The translations under genes were made by a program, and so were the position numbers. Positions 44,765-55,670 of a stretch of DNA of 64,000 bases are shown here, in pieces (position 1 is the stretch's first letter; the number at the start of each line of letters is the position of its first letter). The stretch is from Protula sp. h YS-2021 (taxonomy: Eukaryota; Annelida; Polychaeta; Sabellida; Serpulidae), in the NCBI GenBank assembly GCA_949752745.1, contig OX457026.1, positions 72,853,091 to 72,917,090 on the forward strand, read 5' to 3'. The notes beneath the pieces were generated by a model, which saw only the letters and a program-made list of their open reading frames with translations, did no database searches and had not been told where the DNA came from.

Positions 44765-45009
44765 AATTGAAGGGGTCCATGCATAAACTTGTTTACTCCA
44801 CTCATCAGGAAAATGCACTATTACCACAACGGTATTTCTTGGCCTCTGTTCTATCACACATGTAAGTCTTACACCTCAAAATCGATTAGAAGTGAGCAAT
44901 TTTTAGGAAAATGCGGTGGAAAACCTATGGTTGTTACTAAAATTTCAAAATTTAAAAGCGTTTTTCTCTACTGCTGATAAGTGCAGTTATCGGTTTATGC
45001 ATGAACCCC

Positions 45010-45014
<5 letters not shown>
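44765..45014. mobile_element. ~250-bp MITE related to the 589-5391 element
   Basis: Left end AATTGAAGGGGTCCATGCAT and the inverted right end (GGTTTATGCATGAACCCCTT at about 44992-45011) agree at most positions, and both resemble the 589 element's ends (AATTGAAGGGTTCCGTGCAC). No ORF. An AAT run follows directly. Confidence 0.7.
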
Positions 45015-45084
<70 letters not shown>

Positions 45085-45112
45085 TTAATATTAATAATAA
45101 TAATAATAATAG
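45012..45112. repeat. (AAT)n microsatellite
   Basis: About 33 trinucleotides with ATT interruptions near 45085-45095. Confidence 0.95.
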
Positions 45113-45681
45113 GTATTTTTTTCCTTGCCTCAGAGGTTTGCTAAAGGTTGTCGAAAGTCAACAGGTCGTTAATTAATCGTATGTTTCTGTTGTCACTGAG
45201 ATCGTCAAATTTGTGGTAGCATGAATCCTAAGGCAAGGCCATGTCCACTGTGATTCCTCGAAGCTGGTTTAATTTATTGTCGTGTTACCAAGTGAAGTAA
45301 TTTCTTTCACAATGTCAGACTAGTAATTTTATGAAATACAGATAGGTATGTTCGGAGCCCAAAGTCACTGGAAATAATTTTACCATAGCTCAGATGGTGC
45401 ACTGTTAACACTCTACTGCAGCTGACAGTTCCTTACTACTCCTAACTTAACCACAGTATAATGAAGTATATTAGTTTATACTCGAAATAAAACAGTTTCA
45501 ATGTTAAATTTAAGGAATATAGTTGCATGGTATCTTTATTTGGCTATAATGTTTGAAATCGCAAAAAAAAAACAGAAACCAGAACCCCGGAAATACGGCC
45601 ACCTGCGGAACTGAGCTAAAGTGGTCGTATTCGCGGGGTGGTCTTATTTGCGGGATTCCAAGCACGGTGTCTTATATTCGG
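45113..45681. other. No gene recognised
   Basis: From about 45600 the words GTGGTCGTATT and GCGGGGTGGTCTTATTTGCGGG resemble a second patch at 47515-47610 (GGTCTAATTTGCGGGG, GTGGTCTTTGGTCGTATTTGG), so both are probably remnants of one repeat. Confidence 0.45.
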
Positions 45682-45689
45682 ACATTACT

Positions 45690-46353
45690 CATTACAGCCC
45701 AGTTGGCCTACGGCCCACAACGCCTACGACCCAGAACGTCTACGATCCACAACGCCTACGGTCGTTAAATTTCCTGTGTTTGTTATATTTTTCTATGCAT
45801 ATGTTCATACAAAAAAATTCTAAAAAATCTTGAGCTTTTCGCAGAGAGAACATCACATAAGCCTCAGTATTTGTGATTGGGGTTGCGCAGATCAGACACC
45901 GGAGTAGCTGTTTGTTAATTTCTTAGGGATTGGTTGTAGATATTACGCAATTAAATTCGCGCATTATCGGTAGAGTAATCTGGGTTGCTGCAATTAATGC
46001 ATCAATCACCACAGATCAATAGATGTAAAATAAAATATTGATTAAATCAGTGGAGTGTAATGGTAAATGTTGTAATTGGATATACTCAACAGAAGCAATC
46101 CGTAGTATGTTTTTACTGTTGCAGTGCTGTATAGAATGTATATGTGATTTGGGTAATTTATTGATATGAAAAACTGTAATTTAACTTATTTGTTTATGTT
46201 ATATAAAATAAGCAAGATTTGTTTTAATGGATATCGTAGGCGTGTTGAGCCATAGGCGTTCTTGGTGGTAGGCATTCTGGGTCGTAGGCGCGCTGGGCCG
46301 TAGGCGTTCTGGGTCGTAGGCGTGCTGGGCCGTAGGCCAAATGGGCAGTCACC
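45690..46353. mobile_element. Foldback element 1 with tandem-unit inverted ends and 8-bp TSD
   Basis: ACATTACT occurs directly at 45682-45689 and at 46354-46361, a perfect 8-bp target duplication. The left end (GCCCAGTTGGCCTACGGCCC, about 45697) is inverted at the right end (to about 46347). Both arms consist of ~15-base units of the form CCTACGGCCCACAACG / CCTACGACCCAGAACG: about four on the left and seven on the right. The ~450-bp core has no ORF. Confidence 0.83.
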
Positions 46354-46361
46354 ACATTACT

Positions 46362-46739
46362 GGATCATAATGAGCGCTTGAATGTTGGTGAATAAGAAAT
46401 AACAACAAACATTGATTTCCGTTTACGTCTTTCGTTGGCGGCCATGTTTACAAATTCTTTTTTTATTTTACATTTTATGGTACGAGTAAGTTGAAATGTT
46501 AAACCCATATTGATGAAATTGATATATAAAACGGTCCATTGTAATTACTTCAACGATCCAAAACCAGATATGTTGATACAATTCATTCGTGCTTTAATTG
46601 GCCTATTGCAAGTACAGTTCTGATCAAAAGCCAGAGCTGAAACCATAAGATAAGATCCATACCGTGAGTTACAAGGACAATTCAAACTAGACTGGCCAGG
46701 TTTTTTGTAAAAACAAAAAGGGATATGTCTCCCCCGCCC
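46362..46739. other. No gene recognised
   Basis: One minus-strand ORF (46545-46796) without motifs; AT-rich sequence. Confidence 0.4.
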
Positions 46740-47200
46740 CCAATCATTCACATGGAAAAAAATTCCTTGCTTAAAAGAACAACATTGGCGAGCCAAAAAA
46801 ATTTAAAAAATCGCCAAAAATACATTTTTACAGAAAATGAAGAAAACCTTCGCAATAAACATTTGCACTATATGTGGGTTCTTCTTACCACGTTTCAGCT
46901 TAATCCAACAAACTGTTTCGGAGGTATCGCAGCAATATGGCCAAAAAACTTAAAAATCAGAAATTTATAAAATGGCCAAAAATACATTTTAACGGAAATG
47001 AAGAAAAATTTTGCAGTATACATTTGCACTATATGTGTGTTCTTGCGACGTCTGAGCCTTATCCAACGAACTGTTTTGGAGATTTAGCCTGCCAAAGTGA
47101 AAAGAATGCACGAAACCCCCCCCCCCCTATGTTGAAAAAATTGCCAAAAAACAAAATTTTTGAAGGAACGAAAAAAATAACACGGGCATCATCTAGACAT
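46740..47200. repeat. ~160-bp tandem repeat, about 2.5 units
   Basis: GAAAATGAAGAAAA-type segments at about 46836 and 46995 are each followed by CATTTGCACTATATGTG, TTCTT, and TAATCCAACNAACTGTTTNGGAG. ORFs here simply follow the repeat. Confidence 0.7.
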
Positions 47201-47778
47201 GTATCCTAATATGTATGTATGTTTAGAGAAAAATCGACTGATTAATTTCATCAGAACTCACTGCGGACAGACGGACGGACGGACACACCAAATGCTATAT
47301 ATGTCTCCAATTTAGAATGATCAATTGCACTTATTTCCAATAGATGTCCATAATCAAAAGGCGATTCGTGTGCAAAAGGTGCTATCAAGCGTTTTCTGAC
47401 CCCGAATATGTACCCCATTCTATTTGATATCACGCGGTTGTGGTTGCTTTGAGAATTGCCTAATCCTCCTAATCGACATTCGTGTGTCTTGCTTGCACAC
47501 AACTCAAGTTAATCCCAGTATGGAAGTAAGCAATGGTCTAATTTGCGGGGTCAAAAGTGCGTTTGGGATTGAAAAAAGTGGTCTTTGGTCGTATTTGGCG
47601 GGTGGTTGTATCCCGGCAAATTCTTTCCAATGAACAGCCTTTTCTCTCTTATTGTTTCAAACCAGATTGTTTTCGAATGGTCAAGAAGGGTAATGGGTAG
47701 ATTTAGTCCATGAATTGAACCTCCGGAATACATTACCCAACAAACCGGGTCACATTGCAGTTACCGTACTTTTCATTG
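47201..47778. other. No gene recognised; GACGGAC microrepeat
   Basis: GGACGGACGGACGGAC-type run near 47267-47285. A patch at 47515-47610 resembles 45600-45660. Confidence 0.4.
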
Positions 47779-47786
47779 TCAGGTTC

Positions 47787-48355
47787 GGTAACGTCCCACT
47801 TTGCCTACGGTCCACCATGCCTACGGTCCACTATGCCTACGATTTGACAGTCCCAGTATGCCTACGATTTTATGGTACCAGTTTCCCTACGATTTTTAAC
47901 CCAAGTTTTCCTACGATTTGACTGACCAATAATAATTAAAGCAATTAACCGTACAATCGCCATTTATTCAGTAAGGCAAGACAACCAAGATACACTTCCA
48001 AATACAATATGCCATATACGCCATTATCTGTGTGTTCGGTCAGTGCATTGCTTATCGGCTTCCCTTCGTGTGTAGCTTTAGTAAGCTTACTCCAGGGGAT
48101 CATTGTACTCCACCAGTGTGGCAGTTTATGACACTATGCGACATTAATTGGAATGTATTGAAATTTCTTTTATTGTTCCTGTGTGCAGAAATTTTTCGAG
48201 CGATTTCCTGAATATGTTTCTGTGAGCACTTTATCGCGAAAGATCTGCAATTTTAAGGGTGAAATTGTAGGAAAAATGGGGCTACAAAAACGTAGCCAAA
48301 CTGGGACTGTCAAATCGTAGGGAAAGTGGACCGTAGGCATAGTGGGACGTGATCG
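47787..48355. mobile_element. Foldback element 2 with tandem-unit inverted ends
   Basis: Flanked by TCAGGTTC (47779-47786) and TTAGGTTC (48356-48363), an 8-bp duplication with one mismatch. The left arm (ACGTCCCACTTTGCCTACGG, about 47791) is inverted at the right arm (to about 48350). Arms contain CCTACGGTCCACTATG and CCTACGATTTGACAGTCCC units, the same CCTACG-based design as element 1 with different unit sequence. The core (about 47935-48260) has no ORF. Confidence 0.8.
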
Positions 48356-48424
48356 TTAGGTTCTGTTGCCTGACAAACGAAGTGTTCGGTCATTCGGATA
48401 CCAACGAAGTCGCCGCCGAGGATT

Positions 48425-48660
48425 AAACTTTCTTGACGAAAATCGCAGAGAAAGGGGGCGTACTTTGTGGCCAGGCGGCTCCGCGCGGAGTGCCAATTTC
48501 GTTGAAAGAGGGGAGGGGGTAATTTTCATTCACTATTCCACGTTTCCCATAAAGCGTTTGTTTAAAAGGGGTCATTATTTCAAAATTAGCACTCCGCGTT
48601 AAGGGGTTGTTTTAAAAGGTCATGGATGCGCATGGTAACCAGTCGGTACGCGGATGTCCT
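48425..48660 (+). repeat. Dispersed CACTCCGCG-type repeat, copy 3
   Basis: GGCTCCGCGCGGAGTGCCAATTTCG, GGGGGTAATTTTCATTCA, CCACGTTTCCC, GGGGTCATTATTTCAAAATTAGCACTCCGCG and GTTTTAAAAGGTCATGG in the usual order. Confidence 0.7.
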
Positions 48661-49614
48661 CCCCTAGGAGTTTAGTAGGCCCTACCAGTGGGACTAGGAA
48701 ATCCTCTTTCGACAATAGTCCAGTCCCCGTATAGTTGCCAAAAATACCCTCTTTCCATGATTAATAAATGAATGTTTAAGGTAGATTAAATTCAACATAC
48801 CGTTTGTGTGATAAGAACAGCGAGTAAAAGAACAATGCGTTTTTCTGAACAAAGTTGACACAACATTGTTATCCAGTTTTCACAGCACTATTTTTACACT
48901 TATGAAGATATCTGCTTAAAGTCTCAGAACTTGTGTTTACTAAAAAATACAGTTGACCCCATTCATAACTTGTATCCTGATTCGTTACATGTTTTAATAG
49001 AAAATATTAATAAAAACTGAAGTATTTTCACTGACGTAAAAGTAGCTCTGCAAGTATGGTCTAAATTTTATTCCTGCAATGCAGTTGTTAACAGCAACGA
49101 CCTGCCAATTTCGGTGTGCAACGGATATCACTATAACTGAAATGATTGTCACTATTGTGATGTTCTTATCACCCAATTAGCAGTGAATTAAGCATTATCA
49201 CTGGTCGATGCCACAGGAAAGGCCATAGTAACGTGATCCTTCCAATGGACAGTCATTTATCTGCCTTTATGGTTGTGTTAGTATTGCCTTAACAAGAACG
49301 TTTTACACTAATAATGTCATGCCCCATAATAACAACCCTTTTATTGTAAACATTCTGACAGCTTACTCCAGCATCGAAGCAGCCTCGTTGATGCCACCCT
49401 TTTGTTCTGGGCCTTATTACAGCTTTTTGTTTAAGAAAACAATGGCACGCGCAGCCACCTAGTGTAGTCAACCCATTCACGGGGAAAGGGGGGTGTACCG
49501 ATAACCAATGAATACGCAATATTTTGTCAATAAGCAACTGGTCACATGCACAGTTCATTTAATACCAACAAAAAAAAATTTGTAAATGAATGCTTTTTGT
49601 TGCATGGAATATAT
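48661..49614. other. No gene apart from a short signal-peptide exon
   Basis: Only the minus-strand exon candidate at 48801-48866 is worth noting. The other ORFs (48994-49176, 49289-49558, minus) have no motif. Confidence 0.4.
48801..48866 (-). CDS. Candidate first exon encoding a signal peptide
   Basis: From ATG 48866-48864 on the minus strand the frame reads 22 codons: a short polar and basic start (CSEKR), then the hydrophobic core IVLLLAVLI, then TQT, immediately followed by the donor GTATGT. It ends in phase 0. That is the form of a signal-peptide exon. The nearest minus-strand gene needing a phase-0 upstream exon is the cysteine-rich gene at 17631-18883, which would imply a ~30-kb intron filled with transposons. 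Without transcript evidence this could also belong to another gene or be chance. Confidence 0.4.
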
Positions 49615-49915
49615 CGGCCCGGGGAGGGGAGGGGAGGCACTCTGGTATCATGTGTATCCATGAATTTTTAAAACAATCTCCGAATGCGGAGTGCTACGTT
49701 TGAAATAATATTACCTTTTTAACCAAACGCGGAGTTCAGTTCCCAAAGACCTCCCACTTTTTTCTTTGTTTGACACGTGGATTACTGAATAGAAAATTGA
49801 CACTCCGCGTGGACCAAGTCTCGCCTGAAAATTTACCCCCACCTCCTTTCTCCGAGTTTTTATTTTTTTGACACGCATGGTAACACAGATGATACCAAGT
49901 TGCCTTCAGGGGTGT
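49615..49915 (-). repeat. Dispersed CACTCCGCG-type repeat, copy 4 (inverted)
   Basis: On the minus strand: GGTATCATCTGTGTTACCATGCGTGTCAAAA, CTCGGAGAAAGG, CACGCGGAGTGTCAATTTTC, GAACTCCGCGTTTGG, GTAGCACTCCGC, TTAAAAATTCATGG. Confidence 0.7.
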
Positions 49916-50219
49916 GGTTTAGGCAGCAATTCGGTTGTTGTTGGTATCCGTAATCTGAACGAAATAAATTCACTCAGCACGAACAACTTCCAAATTTGTC
50001 TTGTTTACACTCTCTGAACCGGCATACAGTGATCACCAATATTTATATTTTTTATGTAGACATGTTCTCGTGATTATCAGTTTTTAATGTATCCCCGAGG
50101 GGACGGGAGAAGGGGGAGGTTACAGTCAAGAAGGATAAAACTGCAAACTTGCACGAAAAATTACTTTGGGACAATTATCCTAGAACAGGGAGCCCTTCTT
50201 GAAATTACATATAAATTTA
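49916..50219. other. No gene recognised
   Basis: Flank of the second DIRS family; AT-rich with a GGGA-rich patch near 50095-50120. Confidence 0.4.
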
Positions 50220-50284
50220 GCGTTTTTATCCAATTAAAATGGATTTTTGTTTTTACAAATGTTGTAGCTGTTTAGGATTGAACC

Positions 50285-50445
50285 GACGCTTGAAAAGTAT
50301 CATTCATATCTTTTCTCGCCCGTAAACTCATAGAATTGGATGACCCAAACTAAGTGAGGGTCTCCTATTCTTGAAATCTCCTTAACTGTCTGGTGCTCTC
50401 CTCTGTAATAACCCCCAGGTGGCGCCACTAACGTCACTTTTCATC
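50285..50445 (-). repeat. 3' inverted terminal repeat of DIRS family B
   Basis: CTTGAAAAGTATCATTCATATCTTTTCTCGCCC onward to ACCCCCAGGTGGCGCCACTAACGT, matching the reverse complement of 55515-55670 with a few changes. Confidence 0.88.
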
Positions 50446-50499
50446 GTAACGCTCCGAAGAAGTGGGCCACGATGTAGGGGGAGGAGAGGGCTGGTTAAT

Positions 50500-50640
50500 G
50501 TTAGCGTCGGTTCGATCCAACTAAACAGCTACAACATTTGTACAAACAAAAATCCGTTTTAATTGGATAAAAACGCGTATTTTGTTCATACAAATGACTT
50601 ACAACTGCCGTTGGATCGACCCGACGCTTGAAAATCAGAT
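50500..50640 (-). repeat. Internal complementary region of DIRS family B
   Basis: Up to about 50573 it is the reverse complement of the left outer end (50214-50290: AACAGCTACAACATTTGTAC...TTGGATAAAAACGC). From GTATTTTGTTCATACAAATG on, it is the reverse complement of the right outer end (55675-55732). Confidence 0.9.
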
Positions 50641-51339
50641 TAACGAAGAAGATGGCCACATCTTGGCGCACGAAGTGCGGGCGTCGCCCGTACTACATTA
50701 GCCAACGCAGATATAAACACAGATAAGTTGATTGAAGATTTAATCTCCCAACTAAACGGAGTGCAACAAGTGAATAACTAACTCTGGTGCCCCTACGGGC
50801 GCCACAGTCCATTGCGCAACAAGCTGGGGCGCCACTATCGTGTCGAGCACCCGGAGGAGGCCCATGTCCCCCCGCCCATCTATGTTGTGGGGCCGCCGCC
50901 TGGTTTCATGTCCCCCCACTCTCGCTTGTGGGCCCCATCTGGTAGACCGAGAGGGGGGTGGGGCCCGCTGCGTGGCTGTGGGACCCCCTAGTGTCTGGGC
51001 GCCGAGCGCAGCTATCTGTGGGTCCCCGTGCTGACCCCAACTGTCGTGGTGAAGCTATCCCGGCCTAGTGACCCGAAGAACGAAACTAACTTCTTAACTA
51101 GTGTGAGAACAATGTCCCAGGAGTAGTCTCTTCCTGAAGCTGTTGTAGGGGCGTTCCCCACCTGGAGTGGCAATGCCCCATGTCACTGCGAGACTACTGT
51201 GATCTGTTCTTGTGTTTGAGAGGTTTCTCTCCTTGCTTGTGACTCTTTTTGCTCCCCCCTCGATATCTGCAAACAGAAACACATGAGTGCTAGGCTGGAA
51301 ATGACCATAATGTGCCCATTACTTTGAGTTGATCGCTGA
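50641..51339 (-). other. 3' untranslated region of DIRS family B
   Basis: GC-rich between 50780 and 51020, with no ORF that continues the element's proteins. Contains repeated GGGCGCC and GGGGCC words. Confidence 0.5.
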
Positions 51340-52530
51340 TTCGGCGGCCACAAACGGCAGCCTGCAGAGTTTGGAGACCGAGTCTCGCGTAAAATCCTGT
51401 AAACAGAATTTTATGAAACTGTTGGGAGATTGCCAGCAGCCCGATTTTAAAATTTCCTCCATGGTGGCCCCTTTTAAAGCTTTTAACGAGCAGGCCACAT
51501 GGCGTATTTCGTGTGGGTGGGCATGAATTAAGTTGGGCCGCCCACTGTCTCGGTTAAATTCTTCATACGCTGAGACTATTGCTTGACGCAGGTAGTTATA
51601 AAATTGTCGATTTCCCTACGTCTCTATTTATGTGAGGTGGGAAAGAGATGATGAGGCGTTTCTGCAGTGGGGCCCTTATGGCCTTTGTGGTCGCCAGATA
51701 CTGCAACAGCGTTGCCACTGGACACAGCAGATTCCGCTCACCCTCCCTTTCACTTGTCGGCCTCTGTAACGACGGGAGAACTATCTCCGAGAAAGTGCCT
51801 CTCTAGTGTTAAATTATGTGGGTTTTTCCTAAGAATTCTACCCTGGGCTTCAGTATGATTCTTTTTATGATTTTCTTCATACGTGTAATCCTAGTCTAGG
51901 GCATGTATTTCCCCCGTCTCTTGCCTGACGCTAGCCCTAACAGTCAGCTCCCTGAGCGGCGTGCTCTGTTCACAGGTGAAGCTTTTGCCGCTGAAATAAC
52001 TCAGTACTGCCCCCAGGTCCCACTGCACTATGTGTTTGGTCGGGGGAGGGCGCTGCAGTTTAAAATTACGGATTAGCTTCGTTAGGCAATCGTCATGGCC
52101 GGGATCGTAGCCGAAGGCATTTTTCAGCATAGCCTACTGCGCCGATCTATAACCCTCTATCGTTCGAACGCCTACTTGCCTGGACTCGAACAGGTGTATG
52201 AAAAAGCCGGCCAACAGCAGGGCCGTCGCCGTGACGGGGTCGATTTGTTTAATCAGGCATCACCGTTTCAAAACCTGTGGTCGGGGGAGGGCGCTGCAGT
52301 TTAAAATTACGGATTAGCTTCGTTAGGCAATCGTCATGGCCGGGATCGTAGCCGAAGGCATTTTTCAGCATAGCCTACTGCGCCGATCTATAACCCTCTA
52401 TCGTTCGAACGCCTACTTGCCTGGACTCGAACAGGTGTATGAAAAAGCCGGCCAACAGCAGGGCCGTCGCCGTGACGGGGTCGATTTGTTTAATCAGGCA
52501 TCACCGTTTCAAAACCTGTGATTTGTACAC
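51340..52530 (-). pseudogene. DIRS family B tyrosine recombinase, broken
   Basis: Reading from 52530 downward: TIEGYRSAQYAMLKNAFGYDPGHDD (as in family A), VQWDLGAVLSYFSG (about 52010), then an arginine-box region near 51895-51935 where SGKRR and GEIHAL lie in different frames around a G5 run, then HPHEIRHVACSLKAF (His-x-x-Arg box, about 51500), LKSGCWQSPNSF and FIKFCLQDF (about 51390-51420). In family A the last motif is FVKYYLKDF: here the catalytic tyrosine position is Cys (TGT, 51403-51405) and the neighbour is Phe. A perfect 241-bp tandem duplication (52038-52519) also shifts the frame. Inactive. Confidence 0.85.
52038..52519. repeat. Perfect 241-bp tandem duplication
   Basis: 52038-52278 and 52279-52519 are identical as far as I can read, starting GGTCGGGGGAGGGCGCTGCA. 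241 is not a multiple of three, so the recombinase frame is lost. It could be a recent duplication or an assembly artefact. Confidence 0.93.
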
Positions 52531-53980
52531 AGACTTGGTGGAGTTTGCGTGCACATCCTGTATGCGTTGTAGTGCTTGTTGGGAGAAGCCCTGCGCTTCT
52601 AACCCGCCCGCTGTATGCACAACAGATGGACGTTTAGGTCCCACGGCTGCTGGTGGTTGTGGGACCAGTGCTGCTGGTGCACGTCCCTTACACCCACCGG
52701 CACCGTTGTGGTTGTCCCAGCGCTGGTCTGGTGAGTAGCGGGTACTACGGTTCAGAAGGGTTATCTGGTGTCAGCAGTAGCAATGGGAAACGTTTTTCCC
52801 TGGCTAGTCTGTCCATCAAGTTGGGGGGGGGGGGGTCGGTGGAAATGCATATAGCACTTCCTGTGGACATGTGCAGCTGTTTTGAAAGCCTGGTCGCGAA
52901 TAGGTCCATTTGTGGTGGCTCCAGGACCGAAAGCTCCACCATCCACCTAAAACAGCGCCGGCTTAGCATCCATTCTCCTGACAGAACCTGCCCTTGTCTG
53001 GACGCCATATCTGCCAGCACTTGGCGTACTGCTTCCATCAACTCCGGCGACTTCGTTCCCCCTTGTTTCCTTATGTAGCTCACCTTGGTGGAGTTGTCTA
53101 TGAGGCACAGCACGGTCCGCTTCTGGAGTTTGCGCGCCAGCAACTGGAGAGCTTGTTTGACCGCGAGCATCCCCAGCCATTTATGTGCGTATTTTGCAAC
53201 TCTGAAGACCAACCGCCTTGAAACAGCATGTCTTCGAAGTGCACTCGTCACCCGCTGTGGGAGGCGTCGGTCTGTATCTGTGCCTCTGGCTGTGGGGCCA
53301 CAAACCGATCGCCCCGCTGTGGGTACGGACGGTACTGCTACTTTGGCTAGGGCCCTTTGCGTCAGCCCTCCAGTTTTTCCAGTCGAGCGATCGTGGGCAA
53401 GATCAGGCCTCTTACCAAATCGGGTTCTACCTCCGATCTTTCCAGGTTGACCACCAGACCCAGATCTATGCATTTGTTGATGAGATCGAGCGTCTGCTGT
53501 GCAACCTTTTCCTTCTGTATACCTGCGATGAGCCAGTCGTCTAGGAATTGGAAAAGTAACATCTGCCGTCGTCGACCCGATGCCTTTAACGGACACATCG
53601 TCTTGCTGAAAACCCACGGGCCGGCGAGAGGCCGAACGGCAGGACCCTGTACCAGTACTTCTTCTCTTCCACCTGGAAGCAGAGGTATTTACGGTGCTGG
53701 GGCCTCATAGGTAGGTAGAGATAGGCATCTGATAGGTCTATCGAAGTGGCCCACATGCCCGTCTCCACCGCCTTCCTTATGTATTGGCATGTGTCCATTT
53801 TGGCGTGACTAGCATTTCGTTCAGGTACTTCAGGTCTATTATCAAATGCCTCTCTTTTTGGGCCGAAACGGCTGAAAAAGCCCTTGTGGTTCTCTGGCAC
53901 CTCTTCTATTGCATTTTTCTCTAGCAGTTTGGCTACCATCTCCCGGGGTGCGACCGCTTTTTCTGATCCCTGCCTGTAGG
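52531..53980 (-). pseudogene. DIRS family B RT / RNase H, broken
   Basis: Minus-strand pieces: 53586-53939 (NAIEEVPENHKGFFSR, WATSIDLSDAYLYLPM = RT motif A, VLPFGLSP = motif B); 53362-53598 in another frame (FQFLDDWLIAG = catalytic box); and 52745-53100 in a third (LCLIDNSTKVSYIRKQGGT of RNase H, LADMASRQGQV, PQMDLFATRLS). The LDD aspartates, motif A Asp and the RNase H Asp in LIDNST are kept. Frame shifts occur near 53590 and in the RNase H domain. Confidence 0.88.
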
Positions 53981-54259
53981 AGGTTGCTAGCTCGGTGGCG
54001 GATTCAGTGTTAGAGATAGACTTGGTATCTGGCCGCTTACTTTTTTGAACAGCAGAGGGTACCCATGGTGTAGCCAGGGTAAGACCTTATTTGGGGGCCC
54101 CAGCACTTTCCACTGCTGCTAGAAATGCCTGAGCCTTCCTCCTACGGGCAAGTTTCCTGAATGCAAAATCTTTTCCTTTAACTCAGACATCGTAACGCCA
54201 GTATTTAAATCGTTTGAGGTGTCCGGAGAGTTCCTGAGCAAGGTCTTCTCCGGATCCCC

Positions 54260-55450
54260 AACTGATTGTCAGCTGTGTTTGCTGTCGCTTTTCCCAGGAA
54301 AAACACCAGCCGTCGGCTGTCTCTGGATTGGCCCGTAGCTCGCAGTCCGAGGTGGTGCCGATTGGGTGCGCAGTACACGCGGGTCCCCTTGATCGTCCCC
54401 GGTATGACTTGTGTAGATGCGGTGGGCCCGCTGTGTATCTGTCTCGGAGTGCCCTGTTTTGCAGATCCTAAACATGTCTGCCATTCAGTTCTGCCAGCAG
54501 CTCATCGGGGAACAGCTGTTTTTCTTGAAGATACGTGGCGTGGCGTAATTGAAACAGTTGCAAAATGTTGTCCCTGCGTAGTTGTATCGTGTTTGATAGG
54601 AGACAGGTGTCTAGCTTCACTTGGTCTTTGGTGCATTTTACTAGGCAAGCCACCAGTTTGTTGACTTATCCAGTGTCTGGGCCCGATAAGCTGTTGACCA
54701 GCGTCTGGTTCACGTACTCAATGAACGACAAGATTCGCAGGGTGGTCCTGGCTACATCCTCAAATTGTGCCATGTCTTTGTCCTTGGCTGATACCTTGTC
54801 ATCTGGTCTGACCTGGGGCAACCACAGAGGGACGTGTTTCGGGAAACTGAAAGGTGCAAATGGAATCGCGTCTGCCCGTGGCCTGCATGCTGTTTTGGTA
54901 ATCCTCAGCTTAGAAGATAGGTGTATTTTCCGAAGTCCAGGGCCCGACCGTAGTTAGAGTCCTCTGCCTGAAGCTTCCTTCAATTTGATTGCATCCCGAA
55001 TTCCTGCCGCTGTGTCCAGGGCTAAGAATTCGGGCCCCGTTTCTCGCGAACCTTCGGACTCCAGCCTGAACTCCGATTCGGACTGCTGTGGTGGCCTCCC
55101 CACTTTCGCGCTCGAGAATCTTTGCACTAGCTCTATGACCTCCCGAAATGGAATTTCACTGAGTTCCGGGACCGAAGATGACGCAGAGGTGCAATTGCTC
55201 TCTCGTGATGGGCTGCCGTCCCTATCGCTTAAATACCTCACGTCTATCCCAGTCGCGTGGGTTGTTTCGCTTCCTGGGCGTGCGTAGTAGGTCCCCACAC
55301 TCGGGATGTTTAAAAGATGATGCTTCCACCTGTCCCCTTGTCCGACTGCTCCTGCTGTCCCTATCACGCCGATGACTTGAGTCCCGGGGTTGGCCAGTAT
55401 GGATGTAGGAGCGGCGCTGTCTGGAGTACTGGAATCCTTTCCCCATGACC
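54260..55450 (-). pseudogene. DIRS family B gag-like region, broken
   Basis: The longest open piece, 54954-55367, is serine- and charge-rich with SEIPFREVIELVQ, matching PFRDAIQ of family A ORF1. Pieces at 54269-54660 follow in other frames (LDTCLLSNTIQLRRDNILQLFQLRHATYLQEKQLFP corresponds to TFLMTSMVYLRRDAFLQHCW of family A). It lies directly upstream of RT in element orientation. Confidence 0.7.
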
Positions 55451-55514
55451 CTCAGAAGATCTGGGTTTAGGTCCTAAAAATTCAAAAGCTTCCATACCTA
55501 GACTGTTTGTTTTG

Positions 55515-55670
55515 GGCGTACGGATGTAAAGTTACGTTAGTGGCGCCACCTGGGGGTTACACACAGAGGAGAGCACCAGGCAATTAAGGAAATTTCAAGA
55601 ATAGGATACCCTCATTCAGTTTGGGTCATCCAATTCTATGAGTTTACGGGCGAGAAAAGATATGGATGAT
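55515..55670 (-). repeat. 5' inverted terminal repeat of DIRS family B
   Basis: TTACGTTAGTGGCGCCACCT, GAGAGCACCAGGCAATTAAGG, GGGTCATCCAATTCTATGAG; reverse complement of 50285-50445. Confidence 0.88.

Noticed and set aside
44916..45176. Poly-asparagine protein
   Set aside because: Translation of the AAT microsatellite at 45012-45112.
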